64,000 nt of DNA. Source: Camellia lanceoleosa. Its lineage: Eukaryota > Streptophyta > Magnoliopsida > Ericales > Theaceae. Below, in pieces: positions 1-10,739 of the stretch (positions within the stretch are counted from its first letter, which is position 1; every line of letters starts with the position of its first letter). Both the position numbers and the translations under genes were made by a program. The notes beneath the pieces are model-generated. The model was not told the DNA's origin and searched no databases. It saw nothing but the letters and a program-made list of their open reading frames with translations. The stretch lies in the NCBI GenBank assembly GCA_025200525.1, contig CM045763.1, positions 153,022,246 through 153,086,245 of the forward strand, given 5' to 3'.

Positions 1-559
1 TGAAGTTTACAATGCTTATGCAAAACAGATGCTCACCAAATGGAAGAAAAAGTCTAGGGCTCATTCAATTTTGAGTTTCAATAAAAATTTAGGTATTTTT
101 GATGTTCAAACTTCTGTGAACCCCTTATATTCGAATCGGGGTTTTCATCTTCACGTGGTCAACTTGATGGAAAGAACATGTGACTGTCGAAAATGGCAGA
201 ATTATAAAATTCCATGTTCTCATGTCATTGTAATATGTAAATTTGCCAGCCTTAACCACCTGCAATATGTTGATGAATGTTACACACTAAAAGAACAAAT
301 GACATGTTATTAACACTCATTCGATCCTATAGTTGATGCCACTTATTGGCGAGAGCCTAACTTTCCTAAACTCCATCCCAATCTGAACCTTGCTAGGACT
401 CGGGTTGTCCAAGGAGAACACGACTTCAAAATGCTATGGATTGGCGCGAGTCTCAAACCAAACAAAACTATGGATTGCATGGGCAACAAGGTCATAATCA
501 GAGGAGATGTTCAAATAGCAATATAACAGCCTCAAGTAATGGGTCACATAACTAATGAT
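1..559 (+). pseudogene. MULE transposase C-terminal remnant (SWIM zinc finger and zinc knuckle)
   Basis: C-terminal end of a Mutator-like (MuDR/MULE) transposase, cut by the left window edge. The frame is open from base 2 to a TAA at 311-313. It carries a SWIM-type finger with C-D-C-R-K-W and, after a spacer, C-S-H (about 178-230). After the TAA the same frame still reads the family-typical tail (SFDP, a TYW motif, PKLHP). After a frame change a degenerate zinc knuckle follows (G-H-N-Q-R-R-C, about 470-520) and ends near 559. The internal stop and frameshift make it a relic. SWIM plus knuckle is shared with FAR1-type domesticated transposases, so host co-option cannot be excluded from this fragment, but the stop argues against it. 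Confidence 0.75.
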
Positions 560-1278
560 TATCCAAATTGATTGTACCATGTGTTGTATTTTAATATTGA
601 ATGTAATGTTATCAATCTTAAGTTATGTTGTATGTCGTATCATATTTCTTAATATAAAAATGTGTTATAACATTTATATTTTTATGAGTAAAATGAAGTA
701 AATAATAAACATTACAATTGACATAGTTGTAGTTTTATATAGATAGATGATTCAAAGAGTTGTCAATTGACATAGTTGTCACCAATGATGTGAAGTTTAA
801 AAACAAATACATTACGCCTCACACTTTTCATATAATTATGCTAATTTCCTTTTTAGTAAAGTTAAATGGATCAAAACTAATGCAAATATTGTGTAAGTAC
901 AAAATAAATAACATAAAATACACAATTTTGTTTAAAAAGGATGACAATATTATTTTTTCATCTATATAACTAAAAATATTATTGATGAAAATTAAGTATC
1001 ATACAAATTAAAATAAAAGAATTCAATGTAATTGTGTTAAAATTATAGCGTTTGCTATATTATGTTAAGAGAGTCCTTATCTTTTCTCAAAATTCACTTC
1101 AATATATAAGATGCGAAAAGTGAGGGGAAAAAAAAAAGCATACAAGGAGTGATGATTTGACATAAATAAAAATTTATGTACTAAAATAATATGAATAGTT
1201 TGGTTATGTATGTTAAAAAATGTTGAAACGAATGGACTTTTAATCTGCCAAGAAATTGCTAAATTTCAATTCCTTTCC
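560..1278. other. AT-rich spacer
   Basis: No coding region, RNA gene or clear repeat boundary is visible. The stretch is strongly AT-rich with short homopolymers. It ends at the start of the old Copia LTR. Confidence 0.6.
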
Positions 1279-1402
1279 TATTGGAAAATAATGATTTTTC
1301 GGCAACTTTAATTCGAAAGTAAAGTGGGACCCAATCGCCGATTGAGGTGGGTCTGAGTGTTTTATATTCACTTAAGTGAGAATATTACAATATAAAAATG
1401 AT

Positions 1403-1533
1403 GGGCCGTTAAAAGCTGACTTTTTAGCTTTTTTTTATCTTTTTTGACTTTTTTATTTGAGATGTGACTTGACCCAAAATTGGTTAAAAGCTGGCTTTTG
1501 GCTTTTTTTTGTATGTTCCCAAATGGCCCCTAA
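1403..1533. mobile_element. Probable small MITE derivative in the 5' LTR
   Basis: The 3' LTR reads straight from ATGGGCCG through about 10 unmatched bases to TTGTGAATGAG. Here about 130 bp lie between these anchors. The insert begins GGGCCGTT and ends with a TTTGG-type terminus (CCAAATGGCCCC then TAA). It contains two direct copies of TTAAAAGCTG followed by T-rich runs. The ends fit a decayed PIF/Harbinger-like MITE, but no clean TSD is visible. Confidence 0.4.
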
Positions 1534-1597
1534 GTTGTGAATGAGAATTGTTTCAATAAATGGGCATCAATAAAAGTTGGGCTTAGATTTGGACTTA

Positions 1598-1737
1598 GGC
1601 CTCGTTTGGGAACAAGCTTTTTTAGTAACTTTTTGGCTTTTCACGAAAAAATATGCGGAAAAGTAGAGAGAAAAATGTGACAACTCATAATGATTTTTTG
1701 AATTTTTGGCTAAAATACGTAGTTCCCAAACAAGGCC
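1598..1737. mobile_element. Tourist-like MITE (PIF/Harbinger), 140 bp
   Basis: Inverted ends GGCCTCGTTTGGGAAC and GTTCCCAAACAAGGCC differ at one position over 16. They are flanked by TTA at 1595-1597 and 1738-1740. The paralogous 3' LTR near 17285-17300 reads GGACTTA directly into ATCTTAG with no insert, which gives a related empty site. The TTA duplication and GGCC-TTTGG ends are classic for Tourist/PIF MITEs. Confidence 0.9.
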
Positions 1738-2772
1738 TTAGTCTTAGTTTGAACTGGGCCTATGCTTGTACTTGTGCATGTGCAAGTGCATGTGCATGTG
1801 CATGTCTTGGGTCTGGTCCTGGTCTTGGTCTTAGATTTGGACTTAATCTTGAGCTTGGGCAGAGTTGTGCTGTATTGGGCTTATCTTGTGCATGTGTTTG
1901 AGATTAGGTTTGGATCGGGTTATGACCGAACATCTCTATCCGTTTTGAGACCTATTTGTTTGAATTATTCAAACATCATTATATATATATTTATTTGTAT
2001 ATATTAAGCACATGAGAGTTTTAGGCTTTTTATAACTCTCATCTTTTGATGATGGAGTTGATGACCATATTAGTGGCCATAGGTTTTCAACTTATGTAAC
2101 TCTAGCCCTAATGGCTAGAGTTGATGGCATTGGTTAATGGCAATTTAATGACCCTATTGATGTTAGCCTTCATGGCTAAGGCTCTCCCCTACTAATATAA
2201 ACAGAGGCATTTCTCCTCCAACTTAATAGGTTGTTTTAGAGAGATTTTTTGTGATTAAAAATTTGTGATTTCCTTTAGATAAAGTTGGAGATGGTTTTTA
2301 CACCAATTTTTTTTTTTTTTTTCTATATTCTTTTTGCTAGTCCTTTATTTGGTTCTTGCTAGAGAGAGTGTTGTTATTGTCAAGTTCGCCGAAGCTACTC
2401 AAAAGGTGCTTCTGCTTTAGTTGATTTCGACCATCGTATCCTTGGAGACAGACGCTGGCATACCTCCAGCACCTATCAGAAGGCAATGAATTTGTTTTTA
2501 AGAAAACTGTGGTATCACGCAGGTTTCAGTTTGCATCCTTTATATTTTTTTCTTCAAAGTTTTAAATTTAAATAATTTCTCGCATATTATTTTATATGTC
2601 TATTTGAATCCATCTTGTTATCTGTTCCATAATGTAATCTAGTTCATGCTTGTATTTCTTTTAGTTATGTAGTTTATTCCATATTTCATTCTTTAATAAT
2701 AATAATAAAATGATTATTTTGTCATTTATATTTTATATATTTTTCTAGTATTATTATGGAAAAATACCAACA

Positions 2773-3540
2773 ATGCTAAAACATATTCATATAAATAGTT
2801 TTTGATAAAATAATTTAGTTTTTTTTATTTTAATTTATTCTTGTAACTCTTGGAATTAAAATTGATTTAATTACCTAGAGTTATTGGATTTGAGCTGTTT
2901 ATTTCTAGTAATTTATTCATGCATTTTATTTTATTTTAATAGGTTATCATTATTTGGTGATTAGTGCATGAGTTACTAAGAGTTGATAAAATAAAATAAG
3001 AATTTTATTACTTAAGGTTCTTAGTAATTTATTTGATTTGTTTGTTATTTATTTTCTTTTGTAACTAATTTTCTCTACATGTTTACTTAAACGCGAAAGG
3101 AGAATCTATATTATGAACAAACAAAACAAATTAGAACTAGTAATTTAAATTACTAAGGATTACCCAAGCATGGATGGAAATTGTGGACATATTTGTGAAT
3201 TCAAGTATTCATTTTAATATGGAGAATTATATCGATTTTAGTTTGTTAATAATTTTGATTTATTTCGATTAATTAAATTTTGGAAAAATCAAAGTGTTGG
3301 ATTTCATATTATGAGAATTTCAGGAGATTCGTCTCGTCAATAGCTTTTTGACGATATAAAGAACGTCTCAAATGGAGTCCGAATGAACCTACACAACTAC
3401 TAAAAAATTTGGAAGTTTTTGTTATCAAATGATGACATCATCACGAGTCAGCAGCCATGTCAATGACTTCTGGCAGACCAGTCAGCGATACGTCAACAAC
3501 ACAGTCATGACATCACAATTTTTCAAAAATTGTATTTTGG
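2773..3540. other. Internal leader of the old Copia element, no recognisable gene
   Basis: AT-rich sequence directly after the 5' LTR. No PBS of the usual initiator-Met type and no gag are visible. At about 3300-3400 is a phrase (TCGTCAATAGC, then GTCTCAAATGGAGTCC) of a kind seen in plant LTR or leader DNA, so a further old insertion may be present. Confidence 0.4.
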
Positions 3541-3759
3541 TCCCTGTATTTCAGGATAATTTCATTTTGACCCCAAAACTTTTTGAAATTGCAATTTGGT
3601 CCCTAAATTTTTTAGTATGTGCATTTTAACCCCTAAAATTTATGATATTTGCAGTTTGGTCCCTAAACTTTCTAGTATTTGCAATTTGGTCCCTGGAGTT
3701 TATAGTATTTGCAGTTTAGCCCTTGGAAGTTTATGAAGTTACGATTTGACCCTTGAAGA
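3541..3759 (+). repeat. 30-bp tandem repeat, about 7 units
   Basis: Unit starts fall exactly every 30 bases (3541, 3571, 3601, 3631, 3661, 3691, 3721, with a partial at 3751). The unit reads roughly CCCTAAA, a T-rich middle with AGTATTTG, then CAATTTGGT. Units are diverged, but the spacing is kept without a gap. Confidence 0.9.
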
Positions 3760-4880
3760 AATGGTAGATTGTGTTTTTGGCAAAACAAACGATTCCAGAT
3801 GCAATCATGAACTCCATTTTTTTGCAGATTTAGATAATTTATAATTGTTATAACTACATTTTAATTTGTAGTAGTTTTGATTTCTAGATTGTAATACTTT
3901 CACTTTAGTGAAAGGGAATGGGAAAAAAGAAGTTTATAAACCTTTGGGTTTAGAAAAAATCTTTATGACTAATTTTATTATTCCAAATCGTTTTGGTTTT
4001 TTATAATAGAAACCAAAGTTTAGTCTTAGCTAAAGAGTATTTATGATTTGTATTCAAAAATAGCAACTAAAATGGATTTGATTTCAAACCTTTAGGATTT
4101 GAGAAAGTCTTTGGGTTTAATATATTTATTTCTAAAATGTTAAAAAACCAAGTTTTGGGAAAATCTTTGATTATAATTTGATTATTTTCAAAGTATTTTG
4201 GTTTTGGGAAAAGAAACCAAAATTTTAGTATTAGCCAAAATATTTCTGATTTTTATTCAGAAATAATGGACTCAGTTCAGCGAGTACCGGTTAACTTTTA
4301 TGAGTGGTGTAATTCTTGTAGTAATTTTTATTAGCTTAGAAATTGGTTTTTAACCTGGTTTATTCCCTGAAAACTTAATTTTGAATTTGTTTCCCATTGA
4401 TTATGAGTCAACAAACTCTTGAAAGTTTTGTCTAAGGTTAATTGGGTTTTAAGTGGGACCGTTGTGACCCCTCCAATCTTCTTGGAAACTTTCCTGACCT
4501 TGTTCAATTTTGAAGTTAGTAGTGAGATAAGTTTTGAATTAAATTTCAGTCTTTAGGATTTCATAATGTTAATTTATATTCTAGAGAAACATAATAATTG
4601 AAATTCTATTGTGGTTTTCGAAAATGGCTTCAAGATGTTACAACAGAAAATGTTGTTCCACCTAACAACCTTAAGCCTTGTGATGTTTTTAAAGGAAGAT
4701 CAAGAGAAATCAAGTGTGATTAGAGGAAATCATGAGATTGCACGATAATTAATTAGAGACAATAAGTATGTTATCCTTGTGTCAATTATAGTACGTGTGA
4801 TTGCTATGTGACTTTACTTGAAAGCAAAAATGAGACAACCCATTAGGGTGGATGAATATATTTTTGAATTTTTAAAATTA
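3760..4880. other. Degenerate internal sequence of the old Copia element
   Basis: AT-rich, with no ORF above background. Two loose direct repeats of a CCAAAG-type phrase occur at about 3990-4060 and 4190-4260. A possible gag trace near 4640-4740 is too weak to call. Confidence 0.35.
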
Positions 4881-4899
4881 AATATATTCTTAAATTGGT

Positions 4900-5310
4900 G
4901 GCTTCTAGTGAGTACAAGATCACTGATCACAAACATCGAAAACTACTAGTTCCTAGGAGGTATTAAACCACTAGCTACACAGTTATGAGATTATGGTTCC
5001 TAGTAGTGAACAGATTAGTAATCACATGTCAAGACATGATGGTTCTTATCAGTAGAAAGGCTACTGATCATATGTCAAGACATGATGATTCCTAGTAATA
5101 AAAGAGTCTACTGATGATTCCTAGTAATAAAAGAGTCTACTGATCCTATGTCAGGATATTGTGATTCCTAGTAGTAGAAAGTCTACTGACCGCATGCTGA
5201 GAAATTAGTGATTCCTAATGATAAGACAATTGGCTATGTTATGAAGTTCCGAATAGTAGACTATTGAACACTGGATTTGTGTTTCGTAATAGTAAGGCTA
5301 TTGGCTTCAC
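4900..5310 (+). repeat. Degenerate tandem repeat, unit about 50-60 bp
   Basis: Repeated phrases CATGTCAAGACATGATG, TTCCTAGTA and AGTCTACTGATC recur from about 4900 to 5310. A near-perfect short duplication of about 36 bp lies at 5080-5150. It sits between the leader and pol of the old Copia element and may be a decayed LTR-internal repeat. Confidence 0.6.
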
Positions 5311-5869
5311 AGTGATAGGTTAGTGCCTTGAATTTGGAAAATATCTAATTCGGTTGATGACGGTCTTGGAATATATTTTCTGTGATATGATTTTGAGAGT
5401 TTCATAATCATTGTGACACAAGGAATTATTTAAAGACCCTGTATGAATTTTTGAAAAGGCCAAAAGCCTTCATATAAATTCTATAAATGTGGGGGTGTCA
5501 TGCAAAATGTAGTAAACCTAAAAATCCCTAAACCCAAGAGGGTTAGAATAAGCCTAAAAATCCATTTACTTGGTATTCAACGGTTATGCACAATACAGTA
5601 GTGCATATCGATTTCCTTATGGACAAATCTGATATTCAAATTTACACAAGAATACTATCATGAAATTGAGGAAATGGTTTTCATGAGAAAAGAGATGAGC
5701 CTAGAAGATATTAAAAGGCTAGGACTTTAAAGTTCTTCTATCTAATCTTCTTAAACCTATACAGTGACTAGTAAGGCTAAAAGCTTCTTTGAAGCTGTAA
5801 TTTCTCTATGAAGAAGTTATTAATTTAACTTTATCTTACATAGGTAGTCTTGGCATGCAAGTGTATAAA

Positions 5870-7391
5870 AGCCGATGAGACAGGCTTGTTATTAAGGATA
5901 CTAACGGAAAAGAAAGCCTGGATTACTTTGATACATGATCACCAATTATGGTGAGTGTGATCGCAATTGTGAGAAGTCTAGAGATACATCAAGATGGATG
6001 TTCAGATAACTTTCCTATATGAAGATTTAGTTGAATAAATCTTTATGGAACAACCGGAAGGATTTGTCAGCTCCAGGACAAGAAAAGTCTATAAGCTTTG
6101 AAAATCATTATATGATTTGAAACAAGCACCGTAAAACTTGTATGAGAAGTTTGACAACACTATGTTGTTGAATGAGTTTAAAATTAATGAATGTGACAAA
6201 TGTGTATATGTCAAAGACACTAACAGAGGTTATGTTGTTTTGTGTCTATACGTTGATAACATACTCATTGTTGGTAGCAATGATGAGATGTTCAGAACTA
6301 CTAAGAAGTTGTTAAACTCTAACTTTTACATAAAAGATATGGGCCTTGTAGATGTGATTCTGGATATTAAGATTACCAAAATATTTGGTTGTATTGTACT
6401 TTCTCAGTCTCATTGTATTGATAAGATACTTGAGAAACTTAGTAAATCAAATACTAGTGTGTCAAAGACATCGGTAGACTTGAGTCTACATTTGGCCGAG
6501 AATAATGGTGAAAGTGTATTTCAAGTAGAATATTCTCAAGTCATTGGAAGTTTAAAGTATCTGATGAGTTGTACAAGGTTGGGTATAACTTACTTAGTTA
6601 GCAGGTTAAGTAGATACACAAGTAATCCCAATGCCTATCTTTAGAAGGCAATTGTGTCGGACTATGGTTCTTACGGTATAATTGGGATTATAGATAGCAT
6701 TACACTTGATATCTTGTTGTACTAGAAGACGTGCCTAATGGATATCTTGTCTATTAGTGGACTTGTTTTTACTTTTGGAAGTGCAACCATTTGGAAATTT
6801 TCCAAGCAAATGTGTATCGCAAGATCAACGATGGAATCTGAGTTTATTGCTTTAAATAAAGTTATTGAAGTAGCTAAATGGCTTTGTTGTTTTCTTGAGG
6901 ATATTCCATATTGATTGAAACTTGTGTTAGCAATTTTGTACACAGATGGAAGGTTTAGACATATCCGTCATAGACATAGGTGATGTTTGGGAATTGAAAT
7001 TTTAGCAGTTTTTAGGCTAAAATCCACAAAAAGACAAAATATGCTAAAATAGCCAATAAAACAAAATGTCACATCAAACCCATAATCATTTCAATTTTTT
7101 TCTCACAAACATCACATCCAATTACAAAAAAACCTAATCATATTCCTAAACACAAAAATCTTAGTCTACTAAAATAGCAACTTCCCAAACACCCACATAA
7201 TTTCATACGACAACTACTCTCTTGTATTGTCACTATAGACTATATACAGTCTAAAGACAATATTACGGATTCGTTAACTTAAGGGTAAAATCGAGAGTTA
7301 GTAAGAAGTCGTCAAGAATAATGGGGTTAAGGCCTTTAGCTATGTTACCAAAACGGAAAACTCAACCTAGTTAACTGGAGATCCCATGATT
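5870..7391 (+). pseudogene. Old Copia pol: reverse transcriptase and RNase H, broken
   Basis: Translated pieces match Copia RT in order: a LVIK and DYFDT segment near 5890, an E-Q-P-E-G-F motif near 6050, a degenerate LYGLKQAP equivalent near 6110, and the catalytic region LYVDNILIVGSND (about 6247-6285; the second Asp of YVDD is Asn). A longer open piece (6138-6644) runs through the RT thumb. RNase H follows with an [10 protein letters not shown] motif near 6830. At 6979 the frame is cut by a 217-bp MITE and resumes at 7196 (F-I-R-Q-L-L, SKDNITD). Many stops occur. The tail stops at 7391, where the second Copia inserted. Confidence 0.85.
6979..7195. mobile_element. MITE inside the old Copia RNase H, 217 bp
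   Basis: Ends GGTGATGTTTGGGAA and (reverse complement) TGGGTGTTTGGGAAG form an inverted repeat. Flanks are CATA at 6975-6978 and 7196-7199. Removing the insert rejoins the RNase H reading R-H-R-H with N-F-I-R-Q. The TTTGGGAA ends match other MITEs in the window, but a 4-bp duplication is unusual for PIF/Harbinger, so the class is uncertain. Confidence 0.75.
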
Positions 7392-8067
7392 TGTTGGGAT
7401 ATATCTCCTTATTGGAGTTTGAGACCCAATTGGTTTATTAAAAGAATTTTAATTTGGTTTGGTTTGGTTTAGATATAATATATTTTTATATATTATATTT
7501 GTGGAGACCCAATTCAATTTGGTAACAACTAGGGTTTTTGTTACAAAGTCTAAGATTTAATAATATATATATATTGGTTTTGTTGCTTTCTACCGGTGGG
7601 TGTGTGACTGCCTATTCATATTTGTTGAGATAGTGTTTGGTGCACTTTTGGGTTTGTTATTCAAGCATAAGCTTGCTGTATTGGGGAGCAGAAGTCTTAG
7701 ATCAAATTCGGTGGTTTTTGTGCGTGATGTGATGCTGTTTTGAAGCTGATTTGGTTCGTTATTTTGGGTCTTCTACAACTCTGGTTTCGAAGACTTTTGT
7801 TCATCTATTTGGTGGGGTCTTTCTTCTTGTTTATTCGTAATTATTTGGAATTCACCTAAGGGTGGTTTTGTGAAACCATTCGTGTCTCGTTTGTAATCGT
7901 TTGGAAACTTTTTGGTTGATAATGGAATCGGATTTCGATCCGGTAGACGTACCTCACATTGAGAGAACCACGTAAAAATTCTTGTGTTGCTTTTGATTTA
8001 ATTTTTCCGCATTAGTTTTTATTTCCATTGATTGATTTACTTATGGGGAATCATATTTTCCCTAACA
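7392..8067 (+). repeat. 5' LTR of the second Copia element
   Basis: 676 bp, TG...CA ends with a TGTTGGG start. It contains an AT-rich stretch (TATAATATATTTTTATATA, about 7471-7490), a candidate TATA region. It matches 15873-16548 without length change. Confidence 0.95.
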
Positions 8068-8069
8068 AC

Positions 8070-8081
8070 TAGTATCAGAGC
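8070..8081 (+). other. Primer-binding site, initiator-Met tRNA type
   Basis: TAGTATCAGAGC, two bases after the LTR end, is one mismatch from the usual TGGTATCAGAGC of plant Copia elements. This fixes the 5' LTR boundary. Confidence 0.9.
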
Positions 8082-8117
8082 TTACGGTTTATTTGGAATA
8101 TTTATTTGTGTAAATCA

Positions 8118-8916
8118 ATGGAGGGGAATGTGGGTCATATGTCTAGCTTCAATGGAAGCAATTGGGTAACTTGGAAAACTAAAATGGAGGACCTATTATA
8201 TTTGTAAAGATTTGTATGGGTCTATTGAGGGTGATAGTGGCAAACCCGAAGGTATGAAAGATGATAAATGGAATAGGCTTAATCAAAAAGCCGTTGGTGT
8301 TATTCGTCAATGGATTGATGACAGTGTGTTTCATCATATTGCTACTGAAACTTCAGCATATGATTTATGGAAAAAATTAGAAGGTCTTTATGATAGGAAA
8401 TCAGCCACAAATAAAGCCTTTCTGTTTCGTAAGTTAGTTAATTTAAAATATAAAGACAGCAGCCCCATTCCAGAACATTTGAATGAAATAAAGAGCATTG
8501 TTAACCAACTTGCTTCTATGAAAATTGTTTTTGATGATGAGTTGCAGGCTTTGATGCTACTTAGTTCCTTACCCGAAAGTTGGGAGACTTTGGTTGTGAC
8601 AGTTAGTAATTCGGCGCCCGATGGAGTTGTCACAATGGGCCAAGTCACTAGTAGCTTATTGAATGAAGAAACTAGAAGAAAATCAGCGGGTTCCTTTCAT
8701 TCAGAAGCATTTGTTGTGAGAGGCCGAAGCAAAACAAGGGGGAGGAGTAAGACTCTTCATGGTCGTGATCAAAGCCGTGACAAATCAAAAGATAGTTCTT
8801 TTTCAAAGAAAGACATTAAATGCCATTATTGCCATGAGAAAGGGCACACGAAGCGAGAATGCCAAAAGCTCAAGAACAAGGAGAAAAGCCGTGACAAAAG
8901 TGTGGATAAGAAGTAA
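8118..8916 (+). pseudogene. Copia gag, frameshifted
   Basis: Starts at ATG 8118 with the MEGN... gag leader. A one-base deletion near 8203 shifts the frame, after which 8212-8916 is open. The protein is a UBN2-type gag with the family phrase around Y-D-L-W-K-K-L and a C-terminal zinc knuckle C-H-Y-C-H-E-K-G-H-T-K-R-E-C (about 8821-8865), followed by a basic tail. A stop at 8914-8916 separates it from protease. Confidence 0.85.
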
Positions 8917-9644
8917 GAAGACACAACGGCAGTTACTACCGATGATCTCATGGTCATTTGTGAATATGATTGTATCAATTTTGTGGGCCAAGAGAGCAAT
9001 TGGGTGATTGATTCTGGTGCTTTTTTTCATGTGACTTCTCGAGTTGATTTCTTCACTACCTACACCAAAGGCGATTATGGTTCTGTTCGAATGGGTAATG
9101 AAGGTTTGTCCAAGATTATTAGCATGGGTGATGTTTGGTTAGAAACAAATTTGGGCTGCAAGTTGTTGCTTAAAGATGTAAGGCATGTTCCCGACATTCG
9201 CCTTAATTTGATCTCTACTAGGAAGCTAGATGATGAAGGCTACAACAACAAATTTGGTGATGGAATATGAAAGATCACAAAGGGTTCTTTGGTGGTGGCT
9301 AAGTGCAAGAAAACTCATACACTTTATTCAATGCAAGGAAAAATTTGTAAAGGTGTTGTCAATGCACTTGAAAACGATACTTCTACCTAATTGTGGCACA
9401 AGCGGCTTGGCCATATGAGTGAAAAGGGGCTGCAAGTTTTGTTCAAGAAAGTGCTTCTACCCGATTTGAAAGGTACACATCTCAAAACTTGTGTTCATTG
9501 TTTGGTGGGTAAACAACATAGAGTTTCTTTTCCCAACATAGAGTTTCTTTTCATAAAAATGTCGTTTCTAGAAAAAAAAAATGTTTTGGAGTTGATTCAT
9601 TCGGATGTTTGTGGTCCTTTAAAAGTTAGAACACATAGTGGTGC
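8917..9644 (+). pseudogene. Copia protease and integrase N-terminal half
   Basis: Continues the gag frame beyond the stop. The aspartic protease motif W-V-I-D-S-G-A lies at about 9000-9020. A TGA (9268-9270) replaces a likely Trp codon, and a TAA lies at 9388-9390. The integrase zinc domain follows: L-W-H-K-R-L-G-H, then C-V-H-C (about 9391-9500), then L-I-H-S-D-V-C-G-P-L with the first catalytic Asp (about 9594-9620). A short local duplication at 9528-9555 (two copies of a CAACATAGAGTTTCTTTT phrase) adds bases between the two. The frame breaks at 9644, where the solo LTR begins. Confidence 0.88.
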
Positions 9645-9867
9645 TGTAGACACCCCATTTTTGACCGTCCTCAAGACTTGGACGTCACCGCTTGAACACT
9701 CGGTGATTATCCATGTTCGTGTTTGTTTGGAGTTCCCGGAGTTCTCGGCTACGCACCTTGCCTCAGGACCTCCGAACTTGACTGTTTTGTGTTTGGTTTT
9801 GCACCAAACACTTGTGCTTTGCCTTGGAGGGGCAGGGAATGCCTTTTGAGGCATCCCCACACACCAC

Positions 9868-9966
9868 CGGCAGTAGCTAGAGGCCACCGGCTGGTTGTTG
9901 TTACCATCGGCACTATATTGTGCCGGTCGGCACTCATTTTGGCAAAATGACCATTTTGCCCTGCCG
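9868..9966 (+). repeat. Cluster of CCGG/CGGCAC near-palindromes in the LTR
   Basis: Repeated CACCGGC, ATCGGCAC and the 14-bp near-palindrome GTGCCGGTCGGCAC (9920-9933), about 120-210 bp upstream of the TATA-like box. A similar cluster occurs in the inverted relative. Confidence 0.8.
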
Positions 9967-10082
9967 ATCACTTTACAATTTGTTTTTGGAGATATTTTCG
10001 ATGACTTTTTGCTTTGTTTCCCTCCATACACGTGTATGGAGGGATGAGTTTGTTTTGCCTTAACTTGTAAGTTTTGGTTGCC

Positions 10083-10089
10083 TATAAGG
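10083..10089 (+). promoter_or_regulatory. TATA-like box of the Tat/Ogre-like LTR
   Basis: TATAAGG, followed by GAGAGGCTTC and, about 40 bp on, by GGGTTAGCAAAC. The relative at 54591-54599 (minus) has TATTTAAGG in the same relative place, with GGAGGGTTAGAG downstream. Conservation of place supports a U3 promoter. Confidence 0.6.
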
Positions 10090-10739
10090 AGAGGCTTCTT
10101 CTCTTGGCTCAAGGGTTAGCAAACTTAGACATTTTTAGAGAAAAGAGAGAGGAAGCTACGGTTCTAGGTTAGGTTTTGTGTATCTATCCTATCTCTCTCT
10201 TTCTCTTTTGTTTTGTACACTAGGTGTTTGTGACTTACTATTGCTCACCAACACCTAGTGTTTCACCTTCCTCTTGGAACTGAGGTGCTAAGGGCTTGTT
10301 CTTGGTGTTCTTGGCTGGTTTGAAGCTTAAAGAGGCATCAAGGTCACCATTGTTGGAGTTGATCATCAAGGGTAAGAAACTACCCCTTTTTCCCCCATTC
10401 TTGCATTCCATTTTTGCCTAGTTTAAAACATTTTTTGTGCTTAGTCTATAACACATAAAAGTTCTGTTTTTTAAGCCTCTTCATTGTTTATTAAGAGTGC
10501 TTGGTGGTTTGGGTAGGTTTGACCACCCTTAGACCTTGAAAAGGCCTCATTTTGTGCTATTTCGTTGAGATCCGGGACCTTGGTTCTTGGGCCTCTTCAC
10601 CACTGAAATCTTGAGGGATTTCAGTGGTGAAGATGGTGCCTTGAGGTCCCAAGAAGGAAAGGGCCATCCCCTCTCCTTGATGTCCTTGAAAAGGGCAAGA
10701 TTTGGCCTCTTAAGGGAGCATAGTTTTGATTGTTTGTTG

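Larger units (their letters stand above)
1279..2772 (+). repeat. 5' LTR of the old Copia element
   Basis: Aligns by eye with 17094-18532 along its whole length, for example the stretches around 1300-1400, 2040-2220 and 2360-2772. It carries two insertions the other LTR lacks: a MITE at 1598-1737 and about 130 bp at 1403-1533. The opening TG has become TA. Without insertions each LTR is about 1.25 kb. Confidence 0.8.

Noticed and set aside
1653..2007. Overlapping ORFs (82 and 81 aa) with Cys/Ala/Leu/Val repeats
   Set aside because: The first starts inside a MITE, and both run through a TGCATGTGCA or GGTCTTGG low-complexity part of an LTR. No family resemblance.
3541..3759. Regular 30-bp repeats as a CRISPR array
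   Set aside because: The units are contiguous with no unique spacers, and this is plant nuclear DNA. It is a minisatellite.
8950..9270. Independent 106-aa gene
   Set aside because: It is the protease segment of the Copia polyprotein, isolated by stop codons.
9597..10112. 171-aa minus-strand ORF
   Set aside because: It crosses the boundary between Copia integrase and the solo LTR, so it is a chance frame.
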